Shown: piece by piece, positions 1-5,241 of the stretch
How positions within the stretch are numbered: the first letter of the stretch is position 1
Layout: every line of letters begins with the position of its first letter
Assembly: GCA_011046175.1 (NCBI GenBank)
Contig: DSBB01000566.1
Location: 1-6,972, forward strand
Reading direction: 5' to 3'
Length of the DNA stretch: 6,972 nucleotides
Source of the DNA: Candidatus Hydrogenedentota bacterium
GTDB lineage: Bacteria > Hydrogenedentota > Hydrogenedentia > Hydrogenedentales > CAITNO01
Translations under genes and position numbers: made by a program
Notes under the pieces: generated by a model
Databases searched by the model: none
The model's input: the letters and a program-made list of their open reading frames with translations, nothing else
What the model was told of the DNA's origin: nothing

Positions 1-458
1 CGGATGTGGTGGTGCTTGCGCCGGTGCCGCCGCTGGTGCGCCAAGCAGTGGGCCTTGCCGGCGCAAACGGCTTTGTGAATCTCTTCGCGGGGATTGCCAC
101 AGGCACTAAAGCGCCGGTTTCCATTGCTCAGATTTGTCGCGGCGTGAAGATGATTGGTTGCAGCGGGAGCCGCATCAGCGATCTCCGCGCCGTGCTGACG
201 ATGGTGGAAGCGAAACAACTTGAGAGCAATCGCAGTGTTGCGGCCATTGGCGGCCTGAACGCGGCGCATGAGGGCCTGAAAGCGGTCAAGGAAGCCAAAT
301 TTCCCGGCAAAACCGTCATTTACACTCAGATTACGGATTTTCCGCTGACACCACTCGACAGACTCGCCGAGGTGGACGCCGAGGTGGCGCTGAAGCTAAG
401 CCCCGACGGCAGCTGGACCAACGAGGCGGAGGCAATGTTGTTGGAAAAATACCTCTAG
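1..458 (+). CDS. Zinc-type sugar-phosphate dehydrogenase, L-sorbose-1-phosphate reductase-like (3' end only)
   Basis: The gene enters from the left edge; about 152 C-terminal residues are visible, read in the frame starting at base 3 and ending with TAG at 456-458. The visible part begins in the second half of a Rossmann fold (DVVVLAPVPPLV, then a GFVNLFAG strand), as in medium-chain dehydrogenases. The tail GGLNAAHEGL, then GKTVIYTQITDFPLTPLDRL, then WTNEAEAMLLEKYL follows the layout I recall for L-sorbose-1-phosphate reductase (SorE type), which reduces L-sorbose 1-phosphate to glucitol 6-phosphate. The next gene encodes glucitol (sorbitol)-6-phosphate dehydrogenase, the following step, which supports the assignment. 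The zinc-binding N-terminal half lies outside the window, so metal ligands cannot be checked. A related polyol or sugar-phosphate dehydrogenase of the same superfamily is the main alternative. Confidence 0.75.
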   Translation, partial: DVVVLAPVPPLVRQAVGLAGANGFVNLFAGIATGTKAPVSIAQICRGVKMIGCSGSRISDLRAVLTMVEAKQLESNRSVAAIGGLNAAHEGLKAVKEAKFPGKTVIYTQITDFPLTPLDRLAEVDAEVALKLSPDGSWTNEAEAMLLEKYL

Positions 459-480
459 CGCGGGCATTGCCCGCCACCCA
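455..480 (+). repeat. Short dispersed motif, copy 1, with GCGGGC/GCCCGC hairpin
   Basis: A 26 bp stretch starting ctagcgcggg matches 6834-6859 at 21 of 26 positions. Four of the five differences are transitions. Its core, 460-474, is a 6 bp stem (gcgggc/gcccgc) with an ATT loop. No T-run follows, so it is at best a weak terminator. The TAG stop of the preceding dehydrogenase lies inside the motif. Confidence 0.55.
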
Positions 481-488
481 GATTTGAA

Positions 489-575
489 TATGTTGTTCAT
501 GCTTCAGCGTACAACAGTAACGCGCAAGCCCCAAGTCATACACGCAACCTCGCACGCTGAAGCGTGAACAACATA
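489..575. repeat. Inverted repeat with 22 bp arms, MITE/REP-like
   Basis: Arms at 489-510 and 554-575 are inverted copies of each other with a single mismatch, separated by a 43 nt loop. The core of each arm (gcttcagcgt / acgctgaagc) is itself nearly palindromic around TTCA/TGAA, so each arm can also form its own small hairpin. The element occupies most of the 190 bp between the two sugar-phosphate dehydrogenase genes. No open reading frame or target duplication is evident. It is either a small non-autonomous repeat or a structured intergenic RNA region; a separate transcription start for the downstream gene could lie after it. Confidence 0.6.
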
Positions 576-648
576 CAAGACTTCCTGTTGTTTATCGCGG
601 TAGTTCGGAAACAAGGTACTAATCAACTGTTTTGAAGGAACGTATATC

Positions 649-1437
649 ATGGGCATGTTGACAGGCAAGAAGGCAATCGTGACAGGGGGCGCGCAGGGGT
701 TGGGCGCGGCGCTTGTGGAACATCTGGCGGAAGAGGGCTGCGACATCGTTATCTGGGATGTTAATCAGGAAGTGGCCGACAAGACCGCCGCCGACATCGC
801 GGCACGCACGGGCAGAAACATTACTGCCGACGTAGTGGATGTTACCGACGCGGAACGGGTGCGCGTGGCGGTGGACATTGCCGTGGCGCGCATGGGGAAA
901 CTCGATATTATGGTTTGCAACGCGGGCATTCTTATTTCCGGCGATTCCATTGAAATGGACCCGGCAGCGTGGCGCAAGGTGATTGACGTTGATCTTACCG
1001 GTTATTTCTTCTGTGCGCGGGAAGCGGCCCGCGTGATGCTGCCGAACAAACAGGGCAGTATCATTCAGATAAACTCGAAGTCCGGCAAGAAGGGCAGCTT
1101 CAAGAATGCCGCATATGCTGCGGCGAAGTTCGGCGGCATCGGCCTCACACAGAGCCTTGCCCTCGAGTTTGCGGAACAGGGCGTTCGCGTCAATGCCGTG
1201 TGTCCGGGCAATCTGCTCAATTCGCCGTTGTGGGTGAACAGCCTGTTCAAGCAGTACGCTAAAAATCAGGGCATAACAGAAGCGGAAGTGCGTCAGAAGT
1301 ACATTGATCAAGTGCCCATGAAACGCTCTTGCGAATACCGCGACGTGAGCAATGTGGTGGTGTTTCTCGCAAGCGAGGCGGCGGGCTATATGACCGGACA
1401 GGCCGTCAACGTTACCGGCGGCCAGGAAATGAGATGA
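649..1437 (+). CDS. srlD: Sorbitol-6-phosphate 2-dehydrogenase (SDR family)
   Basis: A 262 aa cytosolic short-chain dehydrogenase that should oxidise D-glucitol 6-phosphate to fructose 6-phosphate. The nucleotide-binding motif TGGAQGLG is at residues 12-19, and Asp37 at the end of the second strand favours NAD(H). NAG is at 91-93, and the catalytic Ser143, Tyr156 and Lys160 are all present. The blocks IIQINSKSGK (138-147), AAKFGGIGLTQSLALE and GNLLNSP, the DQVPMKR block and the C-terminal TGQAVNVTGGQ match the pattern I recall for enterobacterial SrlD/GutD and separate it from generic SDRs. The tetrad asparagine usually found in VNLxG is Asp115 here (VDLTG), a variant also met in other SDRs. 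The start is supported by AAGGA at 635-639, 9 nt upstream. It follows the sorbose-1-phosphate reductase-like gene, giving a two-step route into glycolysis. Confidence 0.88.
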   Translation: MGMLTGKKAIVTGGAQGLGAALVEHLAEEGCDIVIWDVNQEVADKTAADIAARTGRNITADVVDVTDAERVRVAVDIAVARMGKLDIMVCNAGILISGDSIEMDPAAWRKVIDVDLTGYFFCAREAARVMLPNKQGSIIQINSKSGKKGSFKNAAYAAAKFGGIGLTQSLALEFAEQGVRVNAVCPGNLLNSPLWVNSLFKQYAKNQGITEAEVRQKYIDQVPMKRSCEYRDVSNVVVFLASEAAGYMTGQAVNVTGGQEMR

Positions 1438-1455
1438 GATGGCCGCGCATCCGGC

Positions 1456-1633
1456 TTAACCCGGATATTTCACCGGGTTTCGTCGTGAGCTCGCGAAGAT
1501 TGCGTAAGGTGCTTTGCGCAGGCCGCCGGCTGACAGCATGTGGGGACACGTCGAAGTCGGCGGGCAAGCAAAGCGCCTGACATGGCGTTAGATTTTCGGG
1601 CGCAACAGAAATCCGGTGAAATATTCGGGTTAA
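1456..1633. mobile_element. 178 bp MITE-like element with TTAA ends
   Basis: The left end (1456-1477) and the reverse complement of the right end (1612-1633) agree at 20 of 22 positions. Both begin TTAACCCG and continue with ATATTTCACCGG. Complementarity continues inwards: the arms share gctttgc and cgccg blocks, and a small apex (gtggggacac, 1540-1549) sits exactly at the midpoint, so the whole element can fold into one long imperfect hairpin. It has no plausible coding capacity. TTAA at both ends could be a target-site duplication, as in IS1380-type or piggyBac-type insertion; the family assignment is inference only. It fills the gap between two convergent genes, starting 18 nt after the srlD stop. 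The left end alone can form a 7 bp stem (aacccgg/ccgggtt, 1458-1479) followed by only a short T-run. Confidence 0.78.
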
Positions 1634-2292
1634 AACAGGGGTGTGCCAAAGAATGCGAGGTAATGCACCGCAACCATCATCATTTTCATGGGCATATTAA
1701 GTATGCCGACCTGAAACACCAGAATAAAAAGGATAATCAGGCTGAAAGGTCCCAGGCTTTCAAATTTCTTTTGCGCTTCCGGCGACAGGAAGTATTCCAA
1801 TACGTGATGTCCATCCAATGGCGGCAGGGGTATCAGGTTAAAGAGCATGAGTATGCTGTTAATCAACGCCAAAAAGAAAAACGCCTGGATAAACATCATG
1901 AGGGCCGGCGATTCGGGCAGTACGTTCAACATGGCCGCCAATGCGCGCAGAACAATAGCGGCCAAAAGGATCATCATTAAATTCGATCCGGGACCCGCCA
2001 ACGCTATCCACACAGGTCCTTGCTTGCGATTTGTCAAGTTGCGCGGATTAAAAGGCACCGGCTTCGCCCAGCCGAAAAGCGGTATGTTGCTGAACATGGC
2101 AATAAGGGGCAACACCACGGTTCCCATAACATCAATATGTTTCACAGGGTTCAGTGTCATGCGCCCCATCAGCCGCGCCGTCGGATCGCCCCAGTAATTC
2201 GCCATGGCGGCATGTGACGCTTCGTGGACACTTAGCGAGAAGAGCAAACATAAATACTGCAGGATGATAACGCTTATATTAAAATCAGACAC
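1630..2292 (-). CDS. Site-2 protease family (M50) intramembrane metalloprotease
   Basis: A 220 aa polytopic membrane protein of the small bacterial S2P/M50 group, expected to cleave within or near membrane segments using zinc. The HExxH motif is HEASH at residues 23-27, inside the first hydrophobic segment. The third ligand is Asp160 in NLIPLPPLDGHH. The conserved stretches GRMTLNPVKHIDVMGT (43-58), FGWAKPVPFNPRN (73-85) and AGPGSN (99-104) are all present, so the protein looks intact and has the usual length. I chose the GTG start at 2292, which has AAGGA 7 nt upstream; a longer ATG frame from 2406 would add a 38-residue Cys-rich leader with no family counterpart. The TAA stop lies in the TTAA end of the adjacent MITE-like element, so the last residues may have been changed by that insertion. 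Substrate unknown. Confidence 0.9.
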   Translation of the reverse strand: MSDFNISVIILQYLCLLFSLSVHEASHAAMANYWGDPTARLMGRMTLNPVKHIDVMGTVVLPLIAMFSNIPLFGWAKPVPFNPRNLTNRKQGPVWIALAGPGSNLMMILLAAIVLRALAAMLNVLPESPALMMFIQAFFFLALINSILMLFNLIPLPPLDGHHVLEYFLSPEAQKKFESLGPFSLIILFILVFQVGILNMPMKMMMVAVHYLAFFGTPLF

Positions 2293-2299
2293 AAATGAG

Positions 2300-2304
2300 T
2301 CCTT
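2300..2304 (-). promoter_or_regulatory. Ribosome binding site deciding the GTG start of the S2P gene
   Basis: On the - strand this reads AAGGA, 7 nt before the GTG at 2292-2290. The upstream ATG at 2406 lacks a comparable site and lies upstream of the proposed promoter elements, which favours the shorter protein. Confidence 0.7.
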
Positions 2305-2366
2305 ATTGAGCAAAAACCGGAATATTGAAAATACACATGGGCAAAAACCCGAAAACCCTGAGGCAC

Positions 2367-2396
2367 ATTCTACACAAGGCCGCAAAGGCGTGTCAA
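2367..2396 (-). promoter_or_regulatory. Sigma-70-type promoter for the S2P gene
   Basis: Read on the - strand, TTGACA (2396-2391) and TAGAAT (2372-2367) are separated by 18 nt. The -35 hexamer is perfect and the -10 matches the consensus at five of six positions. Transcription would start near 2360, giving a leader of about 70 nt before the GTG at 2292. The gene can therefore be expressed apart from the upstream C26 hydrolase gene. Confidence 0.6.
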
Positions 2397-2406
2397 AGCA
2401 TGACAC
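2390..2406. repeat. Inverted repeat GTGTCA-N5-TGACAC over the -35 box
   Basis: Perfect 6 bp arms (2390-2395 and 2401-2406) flank a 5 nt centre. The repeat overlaps the -35 element of the S2P promoter and lies 14 nt past the stop of the upstream hydrolase gene. It could be an operator or a small hairpin; it lacks a T-run, so a terminator is unlikely. Confidence 0.35.
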
Positions 2407-2420
2407 AACATAATGGCGGA

Positions 2421-3227
2421 TCAGTCCGCGCGGCGTTTGGCGGCTTCCTTCACAAAGCGGGCAAACAGCGCTTTCATACGCCGGTCGTCGTTACTCATTT
2501 TCTCCGGATGAAACTGCACGCCCACAAGAAATATGTCTCCCGTTGATTCCATGGCTTCAATTATGCCGTCCTCCGAGCGCGCAGAAACACCAAATCCGGC
2601 GGCGAGACGTTCCACCGCCTGGTGGTGGATGGTGTTTACCACAATGCGTTCTGTTTGCAACACATCATGCAGGATGCTGCCGGGCGTAATGGTAATTGGA
2701 TGTTGCGCGTCCGGATGAATGCGCGGCACATAGCGATGCTTTACCGTCACATCGCTGATATGCTGCGATGGTATATCCTGAATGAGGGAACCGCCATAAT
2801 ATACGTTCATGACCTGGTGGCCTCGGCATATCCCGAGCACGGGCAGGCGGTTGCGGCGCGCATGGTCGAGTACGCGGAATTCAAACTGATCCAGCGCCGC
2901 ATCGGTATCTTCCAGTTTTGGGGCGCGCTCTTGACCATAGAAGACCGGGTCCACATCTATACCACCGGGCAGCAATACCCCATTAAGGTTTTCAAGTCGT
3001 TCATATATCACGGACGGCGGCTGGCTTTGCCCGAGGATAACCACATCGGCATCCTGTTCTTCGAGGGCGTCCCTGTAGGTTTTCCGTATATCGCGTCCTT
3101 CCCCTTCAAGTATCTGCAACGCCTCTGTGGAATAAATCAGCCCTATTTTCGGAACATCTGCAATCCCGACTCCTGAAAGCAGAAAGGTTGCCGCAATAAT
3201 ATAATGAACTACTAGTCTATGTCGCAT
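2421..3227 (-). CDS. Exported gamma-glutamyl-gamma-aminobutyrate hydrolase-like (peptidase C26) protein
   Basis: A 268 aa class I glutamine amidotransferase-like hydrolase; the family cleaves gamma-glutamyl bonds (PuuD, folylpolyglutamate hydrolase and relatives). The nucleophile is Cys134 in GICRGHQ, and the other triad residues are His240 and Glu242 in VQFHPE. LPGGIDVDPVFYG (87-99) and NTIHHQAV (199-206) are typical of the PuuD-like group. I chose the ATG at 3227 because it gives a clean signal peptide: MRHR, a hydrophobic run to about residue 21, then a likely cut after GIA (residue 23). An upstream ATG at 3293 would put 22 polar residues in front of it. No strong ribosome site is seen at 3227. 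Export is unusual for PuuD itself and suggests action on peptides or gamma-glutamyl compounds outside the cytoplasm. The substrate cannot be told from sequence. Confidence 0.85.
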   Translation of the reverse strand: MRHRLVVHYIIAATFLLSGVGIADVPKIGLIYSTEALQILEGEGRDIRKTYRDALEEQDADVVILGQSQPPSVIYERLENLNGVLLPGGIDVDPVFYGQERAPKLEDTDAALDQFEFRVLDHARRNRLPVLGICRGHQVMNVYYGGSLIQDIPSQHISDVTVKHRYVPRIHPDAQHPITITPGSILHDVLQTERIVVNTIHHQAVERLAAGFGVSARSEDGIIEAMESTGDIFLVGVQFHPEKMSNDDRRMKALFARFVKEAAKRRAD

Positions 3228-3502
3228 TATCTGTTCTTTCTGTTGTAACTTATTCTGTGCTGAAGTATATCGAAACATGAGGTGACAATTCATTATGTAT
3301 AGGCCTTATGGCGCCTAAAGTACTTATAAAACAACTTCTCTTTTGCAACTTGCCCGATTCTGGCCGGAAAGAATGAATAAACAACCCTTGGGTCTCGTCT
3401 AATTAGCCGACTAAAAGTTTAATGACTATGCAGGCGCGTTACCGGTAAGATTTGGGGCAAGTGCTGGAATGATGTATCATATCCGTTACGAAGGAAGTTG
3501 TA
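3228..3502. other. Divergent intergenic region between the C26 hydrolase and sigma genes
   Basis: This 275 bp AT-richer gap drives two divergent genes. A sigma-70-like promoter for the + strand operon lies at its right end. No convincing promoter for the - strand hydrolase could be picked out. An 8 bp palindrome (ctaattag, 3399-3406) is present. No small gene is supported. Confidence 0.6.
3452..3480 (+). promoter_or_regulatory. Sigma-70-like promoter of the ECF sigma operon
   Basis: TTGGGG (3452-3457) and TATCAT (3475-3480) are spaced by 17 nt. The -10 matches five of six consensus bases and the -35 three to four. Transcription would begin near 3487, giving a short leader that contains the AAGGA ribosome site at 3491-3495. 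Confidence 0.5.
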
Positions 3503-4078
3503 ATGCTTGAAAACAAGACGGATAACGCCCCGGACGATATGGCGCTGGTGATGCGCGCGCGCGACGGCGACGGCGAAGCATTCGAGTCTCTCGTGCAGCG
3601 TTATCGCAATGAAGTGTATGCCTTGTGCTATTACTTTACGCGTAACCGTGAAGACGCCTGGGATTTGGCGCAGGAAGTGTTTGTCAAAGTATGGCGCGCT
3701 TTGGGACGGTTTCGCGGCGAAGCGGGCTTCAAGACATGGCTCATGCGCATAACGGCAAACCATTGCAAAGACCATTTGAAAAAACGACGCGTGGAGATTA
3801 CCTCTTATGATGATGCGTTGCAGCCGCCCGACGCTGAAACGGGCGACACCCCCTCATCAGCGGCGGCGGCGGGAGAACTCGGCGCGGCAATTGATGCGGC
3901 AGTAAGCCAGTTGCCGCCCAAATTGCAGTTGACGTTTGTTCTGCGCGAATACAAGGGCCTTTCCTATCAGGAAATGGCGGAGGTCATGCAATGCAGTGTG
4001 GGCACGGTGATGAGCCGGCTGTTCAATGCCCGCAAGCGTTTGCAGGCCATGTTGACGGACGTTGCGGAACATCGGTAA
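3503..4078 (+). CDS. ECF-type RNA polymerase sigma factor
   Basis: A 191 aa sigma-70 family protein made of regions 2 and 4 only, which is the ECF layout. Region 2 spans about residues 26-95, with EDAWDLAQEVFVKVWRAL (50-67) for core binding and the -10 recognition helix in FKTWLMRITANHCKDHLKKRR (split here as 76-86 and 87-96). Region 4 spans about 132-184, with the helix-turn-helix LSYQEMAEVMQCSVGTVMSR (153-172) for -35 contact. The linker is Ala- and Ser-rich. The ATG is preceded by AAGGA with 7 nt spacing. It heads a tight operon with a one-pass membrane protein 12 nt downstream, the usual sigma/anti-sigma arrangement. The signal and the regulon are unknown. Confidence 0.93.
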   Translation: MLENKTDNAPDDMALVMRARDGDGEAFESLVQRYRNEVYALCYYFTRNREDAWDLAQEVFVKVWRALGRFRGEAGFKTWLMRITANHCKDHLKKRRVEITSYDDALQPPDAETGDTPSSAAAAGELGAAIDAAVSQLPPKLQLTFVLREYKGLSYQEMAEVMQCSVGTVMSRLFNARKRLQAMLTDVAEHR

Positions 4079-4090
4079 GGAATCACGAAT

Positions 4091-4546
4091 ATGTTTATGC
4101 GGCGAAAACAGAAACAAATAGCGGCGTTGCTTGACGCCGAGCGGCAATACGCTCCGTCGGATGCGTCCGCGTTGGAAACGTCTGAACTTCAGGCGTACCG
4201 GGACGCTTTGCTGCGTCTTCGCGAAGGCGCGCAGGCGGCGGCGGCGCGTGCGCCCGAAATCAGCGATGGACAATTTGGGGCATTCATGACGGGCATTCGC
4301 GAGGGAATCGAAGCGCCCGCGCCGCGCCGCGCCGCCGGACTGTTGGCGACGGCATCCCTTGCCGCCGCCGCGCTTGTATTGGTGATGTCACTGCTTATTA
4401 TCTTCTCGCGGCCCAACGAGCCCGTTCGGGCGACGGAAGTTGAATCGGCGCACACCGAATTGGATGGCGCGGCTGTGGATTGCTATGATACCACTGAAGG
4501 AACGACCACTGTTTGGGTAACCATGCCGGAGAATGATTTGTGGTAA
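4091..4546 (+). CDS. Probable membrane anti-sigma factor
   Basis: A 151 aa protein with a basic start (MFMRRKQK), a helical cytoplasmic part of about 80 residues, one membrane segment at about 82-105 (from AGLLATASLAAAALVLVMSL onward) and a short C-terminal domain that would face the periplasm. Its position 12 nt after the sigma gene, with the ribosome site AAGGA overlapping the sigma stop, argues that it binds and restrains that sigma factor. There is no HxxxCxxC zinc motif, so it is not a classical zinc anti-sigma protein. No family is recognised from residues alone; the call rests on topology and context. Confidence 0.65.
   Translation: MFMRRKQKQIAALLDAERQYAPSDASALETSELQAYRDALLRLREGAQAAAARAPEISDGQFGAFMTGIREGIEAPAPRRAAGLLATASLAAAALVLVMSLLIIFSRPNEPVRATEVESAHTELDGAAVDCYDTTEGTTTVWVTMPENDLW
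4528..4531 (+). promoter_or_regulatory. Ribosome binding site for the GTG start at 4540
   Basis: GGAG lies 8 nt before the GTG at 4540, inside the end of the anti-sigma gene. It supports GTG over the later ATG at 4567, which has no such site. Confidence 0.5.
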
Positions 4547-4995
4547 CTGCAAGCGGCATCTGTGTAATGGTTGTAATGATGATCAGCGGCGCGCCCGACG
4601 TTGCGCCGCTGTCACTGCAATACTGGGTGGTCGAGGGCAGCAGAGAAGGACGTGAAACACCCTTTTATGACGGCGACGCGCAACGTGTTCGCGACGCGTT
4701 GGAGGACCTCCGTTTTGACACCTTCCGCACCCTGAAACGCCAAACCATGCGTCTGCGACCGAACCAAGATTCCCGCATTCCCTTAAAAGATCGGTACACC
4801 CTTGTACTGCGTTTTGGCGGACGCGAACCCGACGGACGCGCCCGCGTCGCCGCCACCGTTGAACTCGCCGCCAAAGAACCCGACACGCCACCCAAAACAG
4901 TCGTGCAAACCAACCTTCTCCTTTCCAAAGAAAAAGCGCGCATAGGCGGCCTGCGCACTGAAACCGGCGAACTGATACTCATCTTCGCAACGTAG
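4540..4995 (+). CDS. Uncharacterised 151 aa protein, third gene of the sigma operon
   Basis: The GTG start overlaps the end of the anti-sigma gene by 7 nt, so the two are probably translationally coupled. A short hydrophobic stretch (GICVMVVMMISGA, residues 6-18) could be a weak signal peptide, but it has no basic residues before it, so export is uncertain. The rest is polar and looks strand-rich: YWVVEGSREG near 28-37, an Arg-rich middle, RYTLVLRFGG, then VVQTNLLLSKEKARIGGLRT and a hydrophobic ELILIFAT end. I recognise no family or catalytic motif. Co-transcription suggests a role in the same envelope response, as a sensor or a target, but this is inference. Confidence 0.7.
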   Translation: MVTASGICVMVVMMISGAPDVAPLSLQYWVVEGSREGRETPFYDGDAQRVRDALEDLRFDTFRTLKRQTMRLRPNQDSRIPLKDRYTLVLRFGGREPDGRARVAATVELAAKEPDTPPKTVVQTNLLLSKEKARIGGLRTETGELILIFAT

Positions 4996-5020
4996 TCACA
5001 CCGTTGTATCGCTTGATTTC

Positions 5021-5069
5021 GCGCCGGTACGGATGAAAAGAAGCGCGGCGCTTGGACGTACCCGTGCGC
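5021..5069. repeat. Compound hairpin after the sigma operon
   Basis: Outer arms ggtacg (5026-5031) and cgtacc (5057-5062) are extended by gcgc (5021-5024) and gcgc (5066-5069) across unequal bulges. Inside lies a perfect 13 bp palindrome, aagcgcggcgctt (5041-5053). There is no T-run, so this is a structured spacer rather than a clear terminator. It begins 26 nt after the stop of the last operon gene. Confidence 0.5.
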
Positions 5070-5081
5070 GCCATTTCGGTT

Positions 5082-5110
5082 TGCCCAATGTTGCCGTGGC
5101 TATTGGGGCA
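5082..5110. repeat. Hairpin TGCCCAAT/ATTGGGGCA
   Basis: An 8 bp stem, tgcccaat (5082-5089) with attggggca (5102-5110), carries one bulged G and a 12 nt loop. It is the second of three hairpins in the convergent gap between the sigma operon and hemE. Confidence 0.4.
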
Positions 5111-5194
5111 GTCTAATCTTGCGAGGCGGCACACATCCTTGGTGAAATTTTGGCGTAAGATGTTGTGGCACAGGATTCGAGACTGTCTGTTTTT
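5109..5194 (+). terminator. Possible terminator: long imperfect hairpin with T-run
   Basis: Outer arms cagtct (5109-5114) and agactg (5180-5185) pair, and complementarity continues inwards with gaps (aatc/gatt, then ggcacacatc against gatgttgtgg). The stem is followed by tctgttttt (5186-5194). It could end transcription of the sigma operon, about 190 nt past its last stop. The stem is longer and less regular than typical intrinsic terminators, so a small mobile repeat is an alternative. Confidence 0.35.
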
Positions 5195-5241
5195 GGCAAA
5201 TCTGAAGCGGGTCCGAAGCCCGAGCCACAAACTAAAATGCG

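Noticed and set aside
619..1311. 230-codon - strand frame opposite srlD
   Set aside because: The + strand frame is a full SDR with all catalytic motifs; the antisense frame shows no domain.
2293..2406. N-terminal extension of the site-2 protease from an ATG at 2406
   Set aside because: The 38 added residues are Cys-rich and unlike the family, and a GTG at 2292 has a well placed ribosome site downstream of a good promoter.
3381..3402. AAC ... CGTCTAA, considered as a self-regulated ECF promoter
   Set aside because: The distance between the two parts is too short for the usual 16-17 nt ECF spacing; the sigma-70-like pair at 3452-3480 fits better.
4979..5230. 83-codon - strand frame after the sigma operon
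   Set aside because: No recognisable family, no good ribosome site, and the segment is dominated by hairpins.
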